A stretch of DNA of 36,474 nucleotides from an uncultured Olsenella sp. (GCA_900314535.1 OMVT01000023.1:1-36474), one strand, 5' to 3'; positions 7,329 to 15,491 are shown, counted from the stretch's first letter. A program made the numbers and translations. Notes: generated from the letters alone by a model not told the origin.

Positions 7329-8546
7329 CTACGCAGTCTTGCGTACGCCATCTCTGAACCGCATATAAAGCGGAAGGAACAGGAAGTCAACGGCAAGGGC
7401 GCCCGCAAGCGCAAGGCCTCCTCCGACAAAGCCGAGCGATGCCGCACCGAGTCCATCGAGTGCCGCCCCGCCCAAGGCTGTGCCCGCGCCGATGCCGAGA
7501 TTGTAGAGGCCTGAGTAGGCAGCCATAGCGACAGAGGCATCTCTCGGGTCTGCAATCTCGATGATGAGTGCCTGGAAGGCGATGCCGAAAGAGGTAAGGC
7601 CGAGGCTCCAGACCACGAGATCCGCTGCCTCGCCGATGGCAGATGAGGATGCTGGAAGGAGCAGCAGGAGCGCAAGCACGACCGCTGCTGTCGAGACCGC
7701 AAGATAGCTTCTCCTGTGTCCGTCATAGAACTTTCCGAAGAGCACCGAGGCAAGAAGGCCGGCAACGCCGAAGAGGATGAGGGCGCCCGTGATGCCTGAG
7801 GCCGAGAAGGCTGCCACGTCCCTGAGGTACGGCTCGATATATCCATAGGCGACATAGTGCCCTCCCGCAAGAAGCACGGTCACGCAGAAGAGCACGATGA
7901 GGGGCGCGCACGTTGCCAGATGCGGAAGGCGGGAAAGCGTGAAGCGCTCTACCTTGGGAAGCGAAGGAAAGACGCGGAAGAGGAAGGCAAGGTCGATGAG
8001 AGCCACGACGCCTACGAGACCGAAGGTCATCCTCCAGCCCACAGCGAGGCCGACCGCACGTCCCAGCGGCATGCCGACAATCTGTGCAATCGAGGAACCC
8101 GTCGCCACGATGCTCATGGCCTGGGCTTCGTGAGCAGGACCTGCCACCTTCGAGGCACAGATCATGACAATCGACCAGAAGATGGCATGGGCCACGGCGA
8201 CGACGAGACGGGCACAGATCAGGAAGGCATAGGTCGGTGCCAGGGCCGAGAGCACCTGTCCTGCCGCAAAGATGAGGACAACGGAGAGCAGGAGCTCCTT
8301 GAAGCCGAAGCGCGATGCCCATGCCATGAGCGGCAAGGACAGCACCGCGACACCTGCGGCATAGACCGAGATCATGAAGCCTGCCTGGGCATCGGTGAGA
8401 GCGAAGCTTGCCGCGATATCGGAAAGGAGGCCTACCGGCATGAACTCAGATGTATTGAAGACGAATGCTGCCACGACGAGGCCTATGAGCGCGAGCATCT
8501 GGCGGCGCTTGAGCGGAGCCCCTGTGACTGTCTGTTCCTCTGCCAC
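7329..8546 (-). CDS. MFS transporter, sugar-efflux (SotB) type
   Basis: A 405-residue major facilitator with about twelve hydrophobic segments. The start is GTG 8546, preceded by AAAGGTGAT at 6-base spacing. The N-terminal half has features I associate with the SotB/YdeA sugar efflux group: FNTSEFMPVGLLSDIA in helix 1, MISVYAAGVAVLSLPLM in helix 2, AVAHAIFWSI in helix 4, and ATGSSIAQIVGMPLGRAVG followed by GWRMTF in helices 5-6. Such proteins export sugars, acetylated products or drugs by proton antiport. It is divergent from a second MFS gene at 8737 across a palindrome-rich gap. The actual substrate is unknown. Confidence 0.88.
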   Translation of the reverse strand: MAEEQTVTGAPLKRRQMLALIGLVVAAFVFNTSEFMPVGLLSDIAASFALTDAQAGFMISVYAAGVAVLSLPLMAWASRFGFKELLLSVVLIFAAGQVLSALAPTYAFLICARLVVAVAHAIFWSIVMICASKVAGPAHEAQAMSIVATGSSIAQIVGMPLGRAVGLAVGWRMTFGLVGVVALIDLAFLFRVFPSLPKVERFTLSRLPHLATCAPLIVLFCVTVLLAGGHYVAYGYIEPYLRDVAAFSASGITGALILFGVAGLLASVLFGKFYDGHRRSYLAVSTAAVVLALLLLLPASSSAIGEAADLVVWSLGLTSFGIAFQALIIEIADPRDASVAMAAYSGLYNLGIGAGTALGGAALDGLGAASLGFVGGGLALAGALAVDFLFLPLYMRFRDGVRKTA

Positions 8547-8736
8547 TGGAAATCACCTTTCACGCAGTTCCTGAAGACCCAAACAGCATGGCAGACAGGA
8601 AGGTGTACTGACATGCCAGCTGCAGAACAGCATCAAGGCAGCACAGCAGATGGCGCCGCTGTGAAGATGGTTTTGGCCCATGCCAGGCATGCTAGGCTGA
8701 CAGGACTCATCCGATCAGAAAAGTGAGGCACATCTC
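8547..8736. promoter_or_regulatory. Divergent promoter region between two MFS genes with CATGCC repeats
   Basis: A 190-base gap between divergent exporter genes. It contains the perfect palindrome CATGCC-A-GGCATG at 8679-8691. Further half-sites include CATGCCA near 8613 and GCATGGCA near 8588. TTGG/TAGGCT-like elements around 8674-8698 are poorly spaced, so no promoter is assigned. A common repressor for both exporters is a reasonable guess. No regulator gene is nearby. Confidence 0.4.
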
Positions 8737-9936
8737 TTGTCCAGCACTGTCCAAGCTTCCGTCTCCCCTGTCCGCGCCCGTATCTGCCTGGCGCTCCTCG
8801 TCCTTCTGGGATTTTCCCTCGGCTGCTCCGAGTTCTCCGTCATCGGCATCGAGTCCGACCTGGCAGCCGACCTCAATGTGAGCCTTGCCACGGCAGGCCA
8901 GCTCATCAGCCTCTTTGCCCTGCCCTATGCGGTCATGACACCGGTGCTTGCGCTCTCCTGCGGACGTTTCAAGAGATACAGCCTGCTTCTCGCCTATAGC
9001 CTCATCTTCTGTGCCGGCAACATCATCTCCGCCCTTGCCACCAGCTTCTCTGTCCTTCTGGTCTCCCGCATCCTTGTCGGCTCCGTCTCGGGCGCGCTTC
9101 TGGCCGTGGGCCTCACGTTCATCCCGGAGCTCACGATACCCGAGAAGAGCTCCTGGGCCCTCTCGCTTGTCTATGCGTCCTACTCCGTCGCAATGGTCAT
9201 CGCAACCTCTGCCGGCAAGTTCATAGCCGATGTCGCGAACTGGCATGTCTTCATGTACGGCGTGCTGGCCCTCGCTATCCTTACCTGCGCGCTCTGTCTC
9301 TGGTTCCTTCCGCGCCAGGGCGCGACCGACGAGCCTGCCACATTCAGGGAGCAGGCATGCCTCTTCAAGGAGCCCCAGGTCATTGCTGCCATGCTGATCT
9401 TCGTCTTCGGCGAGGGCTCCGTCTACACGTTCTACGGCTACGTGACGCCCTACCTCGAGACCATCCTCGGCATGGACACGATTGCCGCTTCCACGACGCT
9501 CATGGCATACGGCGCCGTGACCTTCATCTCGAACCTCGCAGGCGGCTGGATCGACTCCCGCTTCAGCGTGCGCGCCCTGATCGTCACCTTCCTTGCGCAG
9601 GCTGCTGTCCTCATAGGCCTCTGGGCAGTCGGCGGAGCGGCCGTCCCTGCCCTTGTCCTGATCTTTGCCCTCGCCCTCCTCATGTATCTGGCTTCCGTTC
9701 CCTGTGTCTCCCTCTTCATGCATGCTGCCCGCACGCGCCATCCAAAGGCCCTGACACTTGCAAGCTCCCTTGAGCCCATGTCCTTCAATGTCGGCATCTC
9801 CTTCGGCACGGCCGTAGGCGGCGCAGTCGTGACAGCCTCAGGCCTTTCCATGCTCGGCCTCGTGGGAGGTGCGCTCTCCGTTCTTGCCGCTGCAACAGCC
9901 GGCGTGACAGCTATGCTTGCAAGGAAGCATGCATAA
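8737..9936 (+). CDS. MFS transporter (AraJ/YdhP-like group)
   Basis: A 399-residue major facilitator with about twelve membrane segments. The best start is TTG 8737, with AGTGAGG about 9 bases upstream; no ATG or GTG gives a complete first helix. Helix 1 reads GFSLGCSEFSVIGIESDLAADL, matching the SEF-x-x-x-G-x-x-x-D-(L/I)-A pattern of the drug/arabinose-polymer exporter group. Helix 4 has SRILVGSVSGALLAVGL. Late helices include SLEPMSFNVGISFGTAVGG, typical of this group's helix 11. Its partner at 7329-8546 is only distantly similar. The small acidic protein at 9952 follows after 15 bases and may be cotranscribed. Substrate unknown. Confidence 0.87.
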   Translation: MSSTVQASVSPVRARICLALLVLLGFSLGCSEFSVIGIESDLAADLNVSLATAGQLISLFALPYAVMTPVLALSCGRFKRYSLLLAYSLIFCAGNIISALATSFSVLLVSRILVGSVSGALLAVGLTFIPELTIPEKSSWALSLVYASYSVAMVIATSAGKFIADVANWHVFMYGVLALAILTCALCLWFLPRQGATDEPATFREQACLFKEPQVIAAMLIFVFGEGSVYTFYGYVTPYLETILGMDTIAASTTLMAYGAVTFISNLAGGWIDSRFSVRALIVTFLAQAAVLIGLWAVGGAAVPALVLIFALALLMYLASVPCVSLFMHAARTRHPKALTLASSLEPMSFNVGISFGTAVGGAVVTASGLSMLGLVGGALSVLAAATAGVTAMLARKHA

Positions 9937-9951
9937 AGAAAGGAAGCCACG

Positions 9952-10395
9952 ATGGACGAGTATGGACAGGCGCTTCAGGACCTCATGTCGGCAGCGCAGG
10001 AGATTGGCTACCCGAAGGAATTCGGCCTTGCGCTCGCGCAGTACGTGCGCGGCCCCAAGACGATGCTGCGCATGGCAGAATACCTGCGCCGCTGCCGTCC
10101 CCATTCCTTCGAGGAGGCAGCAGACGAGGCCGTGACGCTCGTCTCCGAGCGCAGCCGCTGGATCGAGGAGGAGCGCTCCGAGGAGGCCCAGGCTGCCTTC
10201 ACGGCCTTCATGAACCGTCCGCGTGCGGAAGACGAGGTCGTTGACTGGACCGATGACTCCTGGCACGAGGTGACCGAGGCAGAGTTCTACGGGGATCCGG
10301 AAGAGATGGATGCTTTCGCCCAGGGCGAAGACGACGGAGCGGCAGAGGATGCCGGTCCCTACAACTGCGATTTCGATGACAGCATTCCCTGGTAG
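9952..10395 (+). CDS. Hypothetical acidic cytosolic protein
   Basis: A 147-residue protein I do not recognise. ATG 9952 follows AAAGGAAG at good spacing, 15 bases after the MFS stop, so it is likely in the same transcript. Residues 1-90 look helical, with EYGQALQDLMSAAQEIGYP, YVRGPKTMLRMAEYLRRCRP and SFEEAADEAVTLVSERSRWIEEE. The C-terminal 50 residues are strongly acidic (runs of E and D) and end DFDDSIPW. There is no signal peptide or membrane span. It is convergent with the GH25 gene, their stop codons three bases apart, with no terminator between. Confidence 0.75.
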   Translation: MDEYGQALQDLMSAAQEIGYPKEFGLALAQYVRGPKTMLRMAEYLRRCRPHSFEEAADEAVTLVSERSRWIEEERSEEAQAAFTAFMNRPRAEDEVVDWTDDSWHEVTEAEFYGDPEEMDAFAQGEDDGAAEDAGPYNCDFDDSIPW

Positions 10396-10398
10396 GGA

Positions 10399-11418
10399 CT
10401 AGGCAAGCGAAGCCTGGAGCACCTTCGAGAGGTCGATATCGAGATCGACGTACCCATCGATCCCTGAGACCGTACCCTCTGCCGAGTACTGCCAGATCGC
10501 AAACGGGATGTCAGCCGACGGCAGGTCCGTATAGGACGCCAGCCAATAGCCATACTGCCAGAGCCCCGTATACTCCATATCCTGAAGGTCGTAGTAGTTG
10601 CCATAGAGCATGGCAGTCCTGCCTGAGGCAGCAATCCTGTCGCAGAAGGCTTTTGCCACGGCGAACATCTCGTCTGCGCTCATGCCAGAGATGCGTGCCC
10701 CATCAGATCCTGTCGGCTCGAAGTCGAAGACGACCGGATACACAAGCTGCGTGGCGCCAAGCTCCGAGAGCACGAAGTCTGCCTCTTCCTCGGCTTCCGC
10801 CACGGTCGTTGCCTGCGAGTAGAAGTAGACGCCGATGTTGAGGCCAGCCATCTGGGCGCCGAGGAGGTTCTGCCTGAAGCGCTCGTCGAGCTGGATCGTG
10901 CCGGATTCGGTGCCGCGGTAGCCAAGACGGATGATTGCAAACGAGATGCCGTCTGCACGCACCCTGTGCCAGTCGATATCTCCCTGATGGGCCGACACAT
11001 CGATGCCAGACCTGCTCTCTTCTGTGCCGGAGACCACATAGTGGAGCCTGCCATCGACACCACGGAGGAGGAAGCTCCAGTCGTAAGGGCTCGTCTCGAT
11101 AGCTTCGGCACTCGGAAGCTCTGCCCCATGGAATGTGCCCGAAACCGTCGGCTCGAAGATGAAGAGGCGGATGCCGACGGCGATGGCACAGACGATAGCG
11201 GCAATGATTGCCACAAGCTTCACGCGGTGGCGGATGAGCTCCTGCTTCTTCGTGAGCTTCTTCTTGCTCTTGCCGTCCTTCGCGCTCTTCGCATGCTTGG
11301 CAGAGCTGCCCTTCTTGGAAGAGGCGCTCTTGGCAGAAGAAGCGCTCTTGGAAGATGCCTTCCTGCCCTTTGCTACATGCTTTGCTGCATGCATGCCTGC
11401 GCTCTTCTTCTCTGCCAT
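10399..11418 (-). CDS. Membrane-anchored GH25 muramidase (lysozyme)
   Basis: A 339-residue protein. Start 11418 is chosen because GGAGGGGGAGG lies just upstream; an in-frame ATG ten codons earlier has no site. Residues 1-65 are a Lys/Ser/Ala-rich low-complexity cytosolic tail, followed by one membrane helix (~68-88), giving a type II topology with the catalytic domain outside. From 138 the GH25 fold is clear: GIDVSAHQGDIDW (Asp140), FAIIRLGYRG, GVYFYSQA, and YPVVFDFEPTG with the catalytic Asp232/Glu234 pair. GH25 enzymes cleave the MurNAc-GlcNAc bond of peptidoglycan, so it probably remodels the cell's own wall. The basic tail could bind nucleic acid or anionic lipid; that is inference. Confidence 0.92.
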   Translation of the reverse strand: MAEKKSAGMHAAKHVAKGRKASSKSASSAKSASSKKGSSAKHAKSAKDGKSKKKLTKKQELIRHRVKLVAIIAAIVCAIAVGIRLFIFEPTVSGTFHGAELPSAEAIETSPYDWSFLLRGVDGRLHYVVSGTEESRSGIDVSAHQGDIDWHRVRADGISFAIIRLGYRGTESGTIQLDERFRQNLLGAQMAGLNIGVYFYSQATTVAEAEEEADFVLSELGATQLVYPVVFDFEPTGSDGARISGMSADEMFAVAKAFCDRIAASGRTAMLYGNYYDLQDMEYTGLWQYGYWLASYTDLPSADIPFAIWQYSAEGTVSGIDGYVDLDIDLSKVLQASLA

Positions 11419-11630
11419 TGCCTCCCCCTCCAGGCTCTTCTGCGTCATCCCATCATAGCCGAGGTACGAGTCCTGACCTGAAAAGCCATACGGTCACCTT
11501 GGAGCTCCCCTGTCCCGTTTTCTGCGCTTGCAGATGTGCCAGGCTTGGGGCTACGGATTTGCGTTACCATCGAAGTCTGAATGATTCCGGATTGGCCTTC
11601 GGGCCCCGCACGCTTGGAAGGATCCGCTCA

Positions 11631-12098
11631 ATGAGCAAGAATTTTCTTTCACCGCTCCGCATCGAGGTCCTCTGCCTGACCCGCGTCGAGTTCACGGCAG
11701 AAGAGGAGATTCCCGATACCTATGATGCGAGCTTCACGCTCACGACCATCCCGCAGCCACTCGAGGAGGCCACAGAGGACGGCGAGGCGCTCTGGCGCAT
11801 CGATGTGCCCCTGACGGTGAAGCTTGCCCTCACCGAGACCGGCAACCGCGACAAGGTCTATGCGCGCTCGACGCTTGAAGGCCACACCGTGGTTGCTGTC
11901 CCGAAGTCCGCTCTCGGCAAGGACGCCGATCCGGCAGAGGTGCTCCGCACCCAGGGCGTCATGGCGCTCTACTCGCACATGCGCTCGAACTTCGTGACGC
12001 TCACGGCGCAGACGGCACTCAATGGCTTCATCCTGCCTGCCATCGACCCCGTCGCCTTCATCCAGTCTGTACAGGAAGACAAGCCCGAGCAGAAGTAA
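11631..12098 (+). CDS. SecB-like (protein-export chaperone superfamily) protein
   Basis: A 155-residue protein; ATG 11631 has GGAAGGA about 8 bases upstream. The N-terminal part is beta-rich, with alternating hydrophobic residues (RIEVLCLTRVEF, YDASFTLTTIP, WRIDVPLTVKLALTE). The C-terminal part, LRTQGVMALYSHMRSNFVTLTAQ followed by FILPAIDPVAFI, closely resembles the end of SecB-like proteins (a helix then L-P-x-(I/N)-(N/D)-x-x-x-(F/Y)). Gram-positive SecB-like proteins often serve in toxin-antitoxin-chaperone modules or as stand-alone chaperones. No toxin-antitoxin pair adjoins this one. The family call is from motif shape and could be wrong. Confidence 0.6.
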   Translation: MSKNFLSPLRIEVLCLTRVEFTAEEEIPDTYDASFTLTTIPQPLEEATEDGEALWRIDVPLTVKLALTETGNRDKVYARSTLEGHTVVAVPKSALGKDADPAEVLRTQGVMALYSHMRSNFVTLTAQTALNGFILPAIDPVAFIQSVQEDKPEQK

Positions 12099-12126
12099 TC
12101 TTTGCCACAAAGCACGGAAAAGCATC

Positions 12127-12164
12127 GAGGCCGGAAGCATGCGCTTCTGGCCTCGTTTCTTCTC
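12127..12164. terminator. Terminator between the SecB-like and PhlG-like genes
   Basis: GAGGCCGGAAGC (12127-12138) pairs with GCTTCTGGCCTC (12143-12154) around the tetraloop ATGC, with one G-U pair. GTTTCTTCTC follows on the plus strand. Very strong stem, serving the plus-strand gene and possibly the convergent one. Confidence 0.75.
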
Positions 12165-12954
12165 AGCGCTTCCTGTGCTTCTTCTGCTTCTTCGGCTCAG
12201 GCTCCTGCCTGTAGCGCTCATCTCCTGGCCCATAGGCTTCATAGAGCGAAGGCAGGCGTTCTGCCAGGTTCCTGGCCTCGATGGAGGCATGCTCGCAGAG
12301 TGCACGGGCACCCTCTTCGGAGTGCATCCTCTTCCTCATCCACTTCCAGGGAAGCATGGAGCCAACCCAGAAGCGGCCTGTGAAATGGAGCCCTTCGTCT
12401 GTCTTGTGGAAGAGGCCGATGAAGCGCGTATGCATCATGGCACCGCGGTTCGTGCCGATCTCTGCGCAGAGCGCATAGGGCACGCCTTCCTGGTGGAGCT
12501 TCTTCGAATCGAGCGCGCACTCTTCCGGCTTCACGAAGCGGATGGCAGAAGCTGTCCCCTCTCTGCCTACGCGCTCCGTCACATAGACCATGTTGTCCTG
12601 GAAATGGGGACGCTCGGCGCGCTCGAAATAGGAGCTGTCCGACTCGCGGAAGAGGATCGTCTCATGCGATTCAGGATAGAGGGCACAGAAGCGCTCGTCC
12701 GCCTTGGGGCACCACCAGAAGAGCCAGCGCAGCATGTCAGGCGTGACGCCGGGAAGGCTTGAGGAGATGGCAATCTGCCATACTCCATCGTCGTCGAGCC
12801 TATATCCCGTCTCCTGGGCCAGGGCGGAGTCTTTCACCAAAGCCTCTGCCTTCCCCTCAGGCACCAATGTGATATGCGGATTCGCCAAGGCGCCTACGAT
12901 CTCGAGCGGAAGCTCTGCGCTTGGACGCCCTTTCCATTCCTCGATGCTGTCCAT
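12163..12954 (-). CDS. DAPG hydrolase (PhlG)/phloretin hydrolase-like zinc C-C hydrolase
   Basis: A 263-residue protein. Start 12954 has AAGGGAG 9-10 bases upstream; longer in-frame extensions would overlap the EIIA gene. The sequence matches the PhlG family layout: DGVWQIAISSSLPGVTPDML then WW, a YPESHE segment, VTERVG, GLHFTGRFWVG, and EHASIEARNLAERLPSLYEAY. The likely zinc ligands are His97, Glu127, His222 and Glu226. As I recall PhlG of Pseudomonas, its ligands are His129, Glu160, His270 and Glu274, so the spacings (30 versus 31, and 4 versus 4) agree well. Family members cleave a carbon-carbon bond in acylated phloroglucinols or in phloretin. The native substrate here is unknown; a dietary polyphenol metabolite would fit a gut organism. 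Confidence 0.75.
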   Translation of the reverse strand: MDSIEEWKGRPSAELPLEIVGALANPHITLVPEGKAEALVKDSALAQETGYRLDDDGVWQIAISSSLPGVTPDMLRWLFWWCPKADERFCALYPESHETILFRESDSSYFERAERPHFQDNMVYVTERVGREGTASAIRFVKPEECALDSKKLHQEGVPYALCAEIGTNRGAMMHTRFIGLFHKTDEGLHFTGRFWVGSMLPWKWMRKRMHSEEGARALCEHASIEARNLAERLPSLYEAYGPGDERYRQEPEPKKQKKHRKR

Positions 12955-13036
12955 CTCTTCTCGCTCCCTTCGCGCACATATAAGACCTACCCGAAGAAGG
13001 AGCCCGTAGCCAAAAATCTCCGAAGCCCCAAAATGC

Positions 13037-13073
13037 TCCAAGAAGATGCCCTCCCAGCGGATGCTGGAAGGGC
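13037..13073 (-). terminator. Terminator downstream of the EIIA gene
   Basis: Read on the minus strand, GCCCTTCCAGC and GCTGGGAGGGC form an 11-bp stem with one G-U pair around ATCC (plus 13048-13073), followed by ATCTTCTT. It closes the EIIA transcript before the PhlG-like gene. Confidence 0.65.
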
Positions 13074-13105
13074 GCAGGCGGAAAAGGACAGGAAACGCAG
13101 GGCAG

Positions 13106-13558
13106 CTATTCCTGCGCCAGTGCATCCGAGATGGCAGAAGCTATTGTGTGCGCGTCCTCGCTCTCCCGGAGCATCGTGCGGAAGGCAGAATCCATCAGAA
13201 GGACAGCCGTCTTCGAAAGCAGACGGATATGCTCTTCCCTGTTTGCTTCAGGCACGAAGAGGGCAACCGCGATATCGACCGGCTTCTCATCGAAGGAAGG
13301 CCAGGGTACGGCGGTCTTGTTCTTCCAGACCATGACCGCAGGGCGTACAATCGTGGCGCTCTTGGCATGAGGCACGGCAAAGCCTTCGGTGAGACCGGTT
13401 GCACCGAGCTCTTCCCTTGCCAGGAAGGCCTGATAGGCTGCCTCGTCGTCTTTCACGATGCCCAGGGCCTCGGCCTGTGCGCAGAGCATACGGAGCAGCT
13501 CATGGCGGCTTTCCGCTTCCCTGCCGAGCAATATCTGATCGTCGGATACGAAGTCCAT
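13106..13558 (-). CDS. Orphan PTS fructose/mannitol-type EIIA domain protein
   Basis: A 150-residue single-domain EIIA of the PTS_EIIA_2 type. Start 13558 follows GGGGAG at usable spacing. The phosphorylation site is TEGFAVPHAKS with His64. MVWKNKTAVPWPSFDEKPVDIAVALFVP then EHIRLLSKTAVLL match the rest of the fold. It accepts phosphate from HPr and normally passes it to a cognate EIIB, or acts as a PtsN-like regulator. No EIIB/EIIC of the fructose class lies beside it. It may supply a transporter elsewhere or regulate. It is followed on the same strand by the PhlG-like gene, but a terminator separates them. Confidence 0.9.
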   Translation of the reverse strand: MDFVSDDQILLGREAESRHELLRMLCAQAEALGIVKDDEAAYQAFLAREELGATGLTEGFAVPHAKSATIVRPAVMVWKNKTAVPWPSFDEKPVDIAVALFVPEANREEHIRLLSKTAVLLMDSAFRTMLRESEDAHTIASAISDALAQE

Positions 13559-13638
13559 GGGCTCCCCTTCCCGCAGCTTTCACTCATCTTCCTGACAAGC
13601 ATACGGCAGATGGATGCCCATCTGTCCGAAAACTGCAC

Positions 13639-13884
13639 TCAAGAGCGCGGCTTTCTGTGCGTGAGATGCCAGCCTCCGCAATAGGGACAGGCATAGACAT
13701 AGAGCTGCGGCGCGTCCTTCTTGTGCGCACCATGGGCTGCAGCCTTCTTCGCCTCGACAGCCGTCGCATAGCGGCGCTTCCTTGCACAGGCACGGAACTC
13801 CTCCGGACTCTCATCCGGACGCCTTCCTGCCTGGGCAAGCCCCTGTGCCCTGCGCACGCTGCCTCTGCTGCTCCGCTGTTCCAT
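13639..13884 (-). CDS. Small basic protein with a C-terminal zinc-ribbon-like motif
   Basis: An 81-residue protein. Start 13884 follows GGGAGC, with a further GAGGAGG just upstream. The N-terminal two thirds is Arg/Lys/Ala-rich (SSRGSVRRAQ, ARKRRYATAVEAKKAAA). The end reads YVYACPYCGGWHLTHR, a C-x2-C-x3-H-x2-H arrangement (Cys66, Cys69, His73, His76) that could bind zinc. Small proteins of this type occur next to many unrelated genes in actinobacteria. A nucleic-acid-binding role is plausible from charge and motif only. It lies 80 bases upstream of the EIIA gene on the same strand. Confidence 0.65.
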   Translation of the reverse strand: MEQRSSRGSVRRAQGLAQAGRRPDESPEEFRACARKRRYATAVEAKKAAAHGAHKKDAPQLYVYACPYCGGWHLTHRKPRS

Positions 13885-14093
13885 CGGCTCCCGTCCTCCT
13901 CATTGCATCGAATCCAGCATAGCCAAAGAGCAGCTATGTCTGCCTTTCTGTTTCTTTGCTGCACATAGTCCTTTCAAGGACAGAACCCTGCCGTCCATGA
14001 AACCCGACACATGTTCAAAAGTTTATGCCTGGGTATATACAGCAATGCATTGCAGGCTCTGTCGCGCGTGCATGCGCATTTGGGAGGCACATC
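13885..14093. promoter_or_regulatory. Divergent leader between the zinc-ribbon gene and the AmmeMemo fusion
   Basis: A 209-base gap. TTCAAA near 14014 and TATATA near 14035 are spaced like a -35/-10 pair for the plus-strand gene at 14094. GTCCTT-TC-AAGGAC at about 13968-13981 is a short palindrome. Nothing else is supported here. Confidence 0.35.
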
Positions 14094-15491
14094 ATGGGCA
14101 TTGCTGCTGCATTCGCGGTTCCGCATCCGCCACTGATCATCCCCGAAGTCGGCCGGGGCGAAGAGAAGGGCATCCAGAAGACGATAGATGCCTACGAGGA
14201 AGTAGGCAGGCGCATCGCTGCCATAGCTCCTGACACGATAGTGATCTCCTCTCCCCATACCGTGATGTACCGGGACTACAACCACATCTCTCCGGGCAAG
14301 GGAGCACGTGGCTCCTTCGCTCAGTTCGGAGCACTGGAAGCACGCTACGAGATTGCCTACGACGAGGAATTCACGGACGAGCTCGACAGGCTTGCGCAGG
14401 AGCGCCACCTTTCTGCCGGCACCTCCTATGAGCAGGACAGCTCGCTCGACCATGCAACGATGATTCCGGTCCATTTCATCGAGCACCACTACAAGGGCGC
14501 GAAGTATGTGCGTGTCGGCCTCTCTGGCCTCTCCCCTGCTGCCCACTATGAGCTCGGCCAGGCCATCCAGGCAGCCGCAGAGAAGCTCGGACGCAAATGC
14601 GTCTTCGTCGCCTCGGGCGACCTCTCCCATAAGCTCAAGGCTGATGGGCCTTATGGATATGCAAAGGAAGGCCCCGAGTTCGACAAGGAGATCTGCGACA
14701 TCTTCAGGACGGGAGACTTCCTGCGCCTTCTCACGATGGACCGGGGCTTTGCAGACCGTGCCGCAGAATGCGGTCTTCGGAGCTTCCAGATCATGGCAGG
14801 AGCGCTTGACGGCATCCCTGTCTCCTCAGAGCTTCTGTCCCACGAAGGCCCTTTCGGTGTCGGCTACGGCGTTGCCGCCTTCACGCCGACCTCCGACAAG
14901 CGCGACGAGAGCCGCTGCTTCCTCGAAGCGTACGAAGAAGCCCACGCGGAGAAGATGCACGAGCGCAAGGAGCATGAGGACCCCTTCGTCCAGCTGGCAA
15001 GAAGGTCTCTCGAGACCTATGTGAAGACAGGAAAGCGCATCGCTCCTGATGCCAGCCTTCCAGCCGAGCTCACAGAGCCCCGCGCTGGATGCTTCGTCTC
15101 CTTGAAGGAAGACGGCGAGCTCAGAGGCTGCATCGGCACGATTGCACCGACCAGGGCAAACCTCGCCGAGGAGATCTGCGCCAACGCTATCTCCGCCGGC
15201 ACGAGAGACCCACGCTTCTCTGCCGTGAGAGCAGAGGAGCTCCCCGAGCTCGTCTACTCCGTCGATGTGCTCGGCAATCCCGAGCCGATCGACAGCCTCT
15301 CTGAGCTCGACCCAAGGCGTTTCGGCGTCATCGTCTCGACGCCTGACGGGAGGAGAGGCCTTCTGCTCCCGGACCTTGATGGCATCGACACAGCCGAGGA
15401 GCAGGTGAAGATTGCAGCCCGCAAGGGCGGCATCGATCCGAAAGAGGAAGACGTCCAGCTCGCACGGTTCGAAGTGGTGAGACACATCTGA
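14094..15491 (+). CDS. AmmeMemoRadiSam system fusion protein (MEMO/LigB domain + AMMECR1 domain)
   Basis: A 465-residue fusion. ATG 14094 has GGGAGG 7 bases upstream. Residues 1-~265 are the MEMO1-like domain of the LigB extradiol-dioxygenase superfamily: AFAVPHPPLIIPEVG, VISSPHTVMYRDYN, SLDHATMIPVHFI, FVASGDLSHKLK. The histidines in these segments correspond to the metal site of the superfamily. From ~315 an AMMECR1 domain follows, with the invariant LRGCIG at 343-348 and SAGTRDPRFSAVRAEELPEL. These two domains plus a radical SAM enzyme form the three-part AmmeMemoRadiSam system found across bacteria and archaea. To my knowledge its bacterial reaction is not firmly established. The stop overlaps the ATG of the radical SAM gene by one base, so translation is coupled. 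Confidence 0.92.
   Translation: MGIAAAFAVPHPPLIIPEVGRGEEKGIQKTIDAYEEVGRRIAAIAPDTIVISSPHTVMYRDYNHISPGKGARGSFAQFGALEARYEIAYDEEFTDELDRLAQERHLSAGTSYEQDSSLDHATMIPVHFIEHHYKGAKYVRVGLSGLSPAAHYELGQAIQAAAEKLGRKCVFVASGDLSHKLKADGPYGYAKEGPEFDKEICDIFRTGDFLRLLTMDRGFADRAAECGLRSFQIMAGALDGIPVSSELLSHEGPFGVGYGVAAFTPTSDKRDESRCFLEAYEEAHAEKMHERKEHEDPFVQLARRSLETYVKTGKRIAPDASLPAELTEPRAGCFVSLKEDGELRGCIGTIAPTRANLAEEICANAISAGTRDPRFSAVRAEELPELVYSVDVLGNPEPIDSLSELDPRRFGVIVSTPDGRRGLLLPDLDGIDTAEEQVKIAARKGGIDPKEEDVQLARFEVVRHI

Noticed and set aside
11355..11630. Upstream extension of the SecB-like frame to 11355
   Set aside because: The extension reads through the GH25 start region and is Pro/Ser/Arg-rich. ATG 11631 has a good ribosome site.
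12955..13125. N-terminal extension of the PhlG-like protein to 13125
   Set aside because: It would overlap the EIIA gene and its terminator and has no family similarity. ATG 12954 has a ribosome site.
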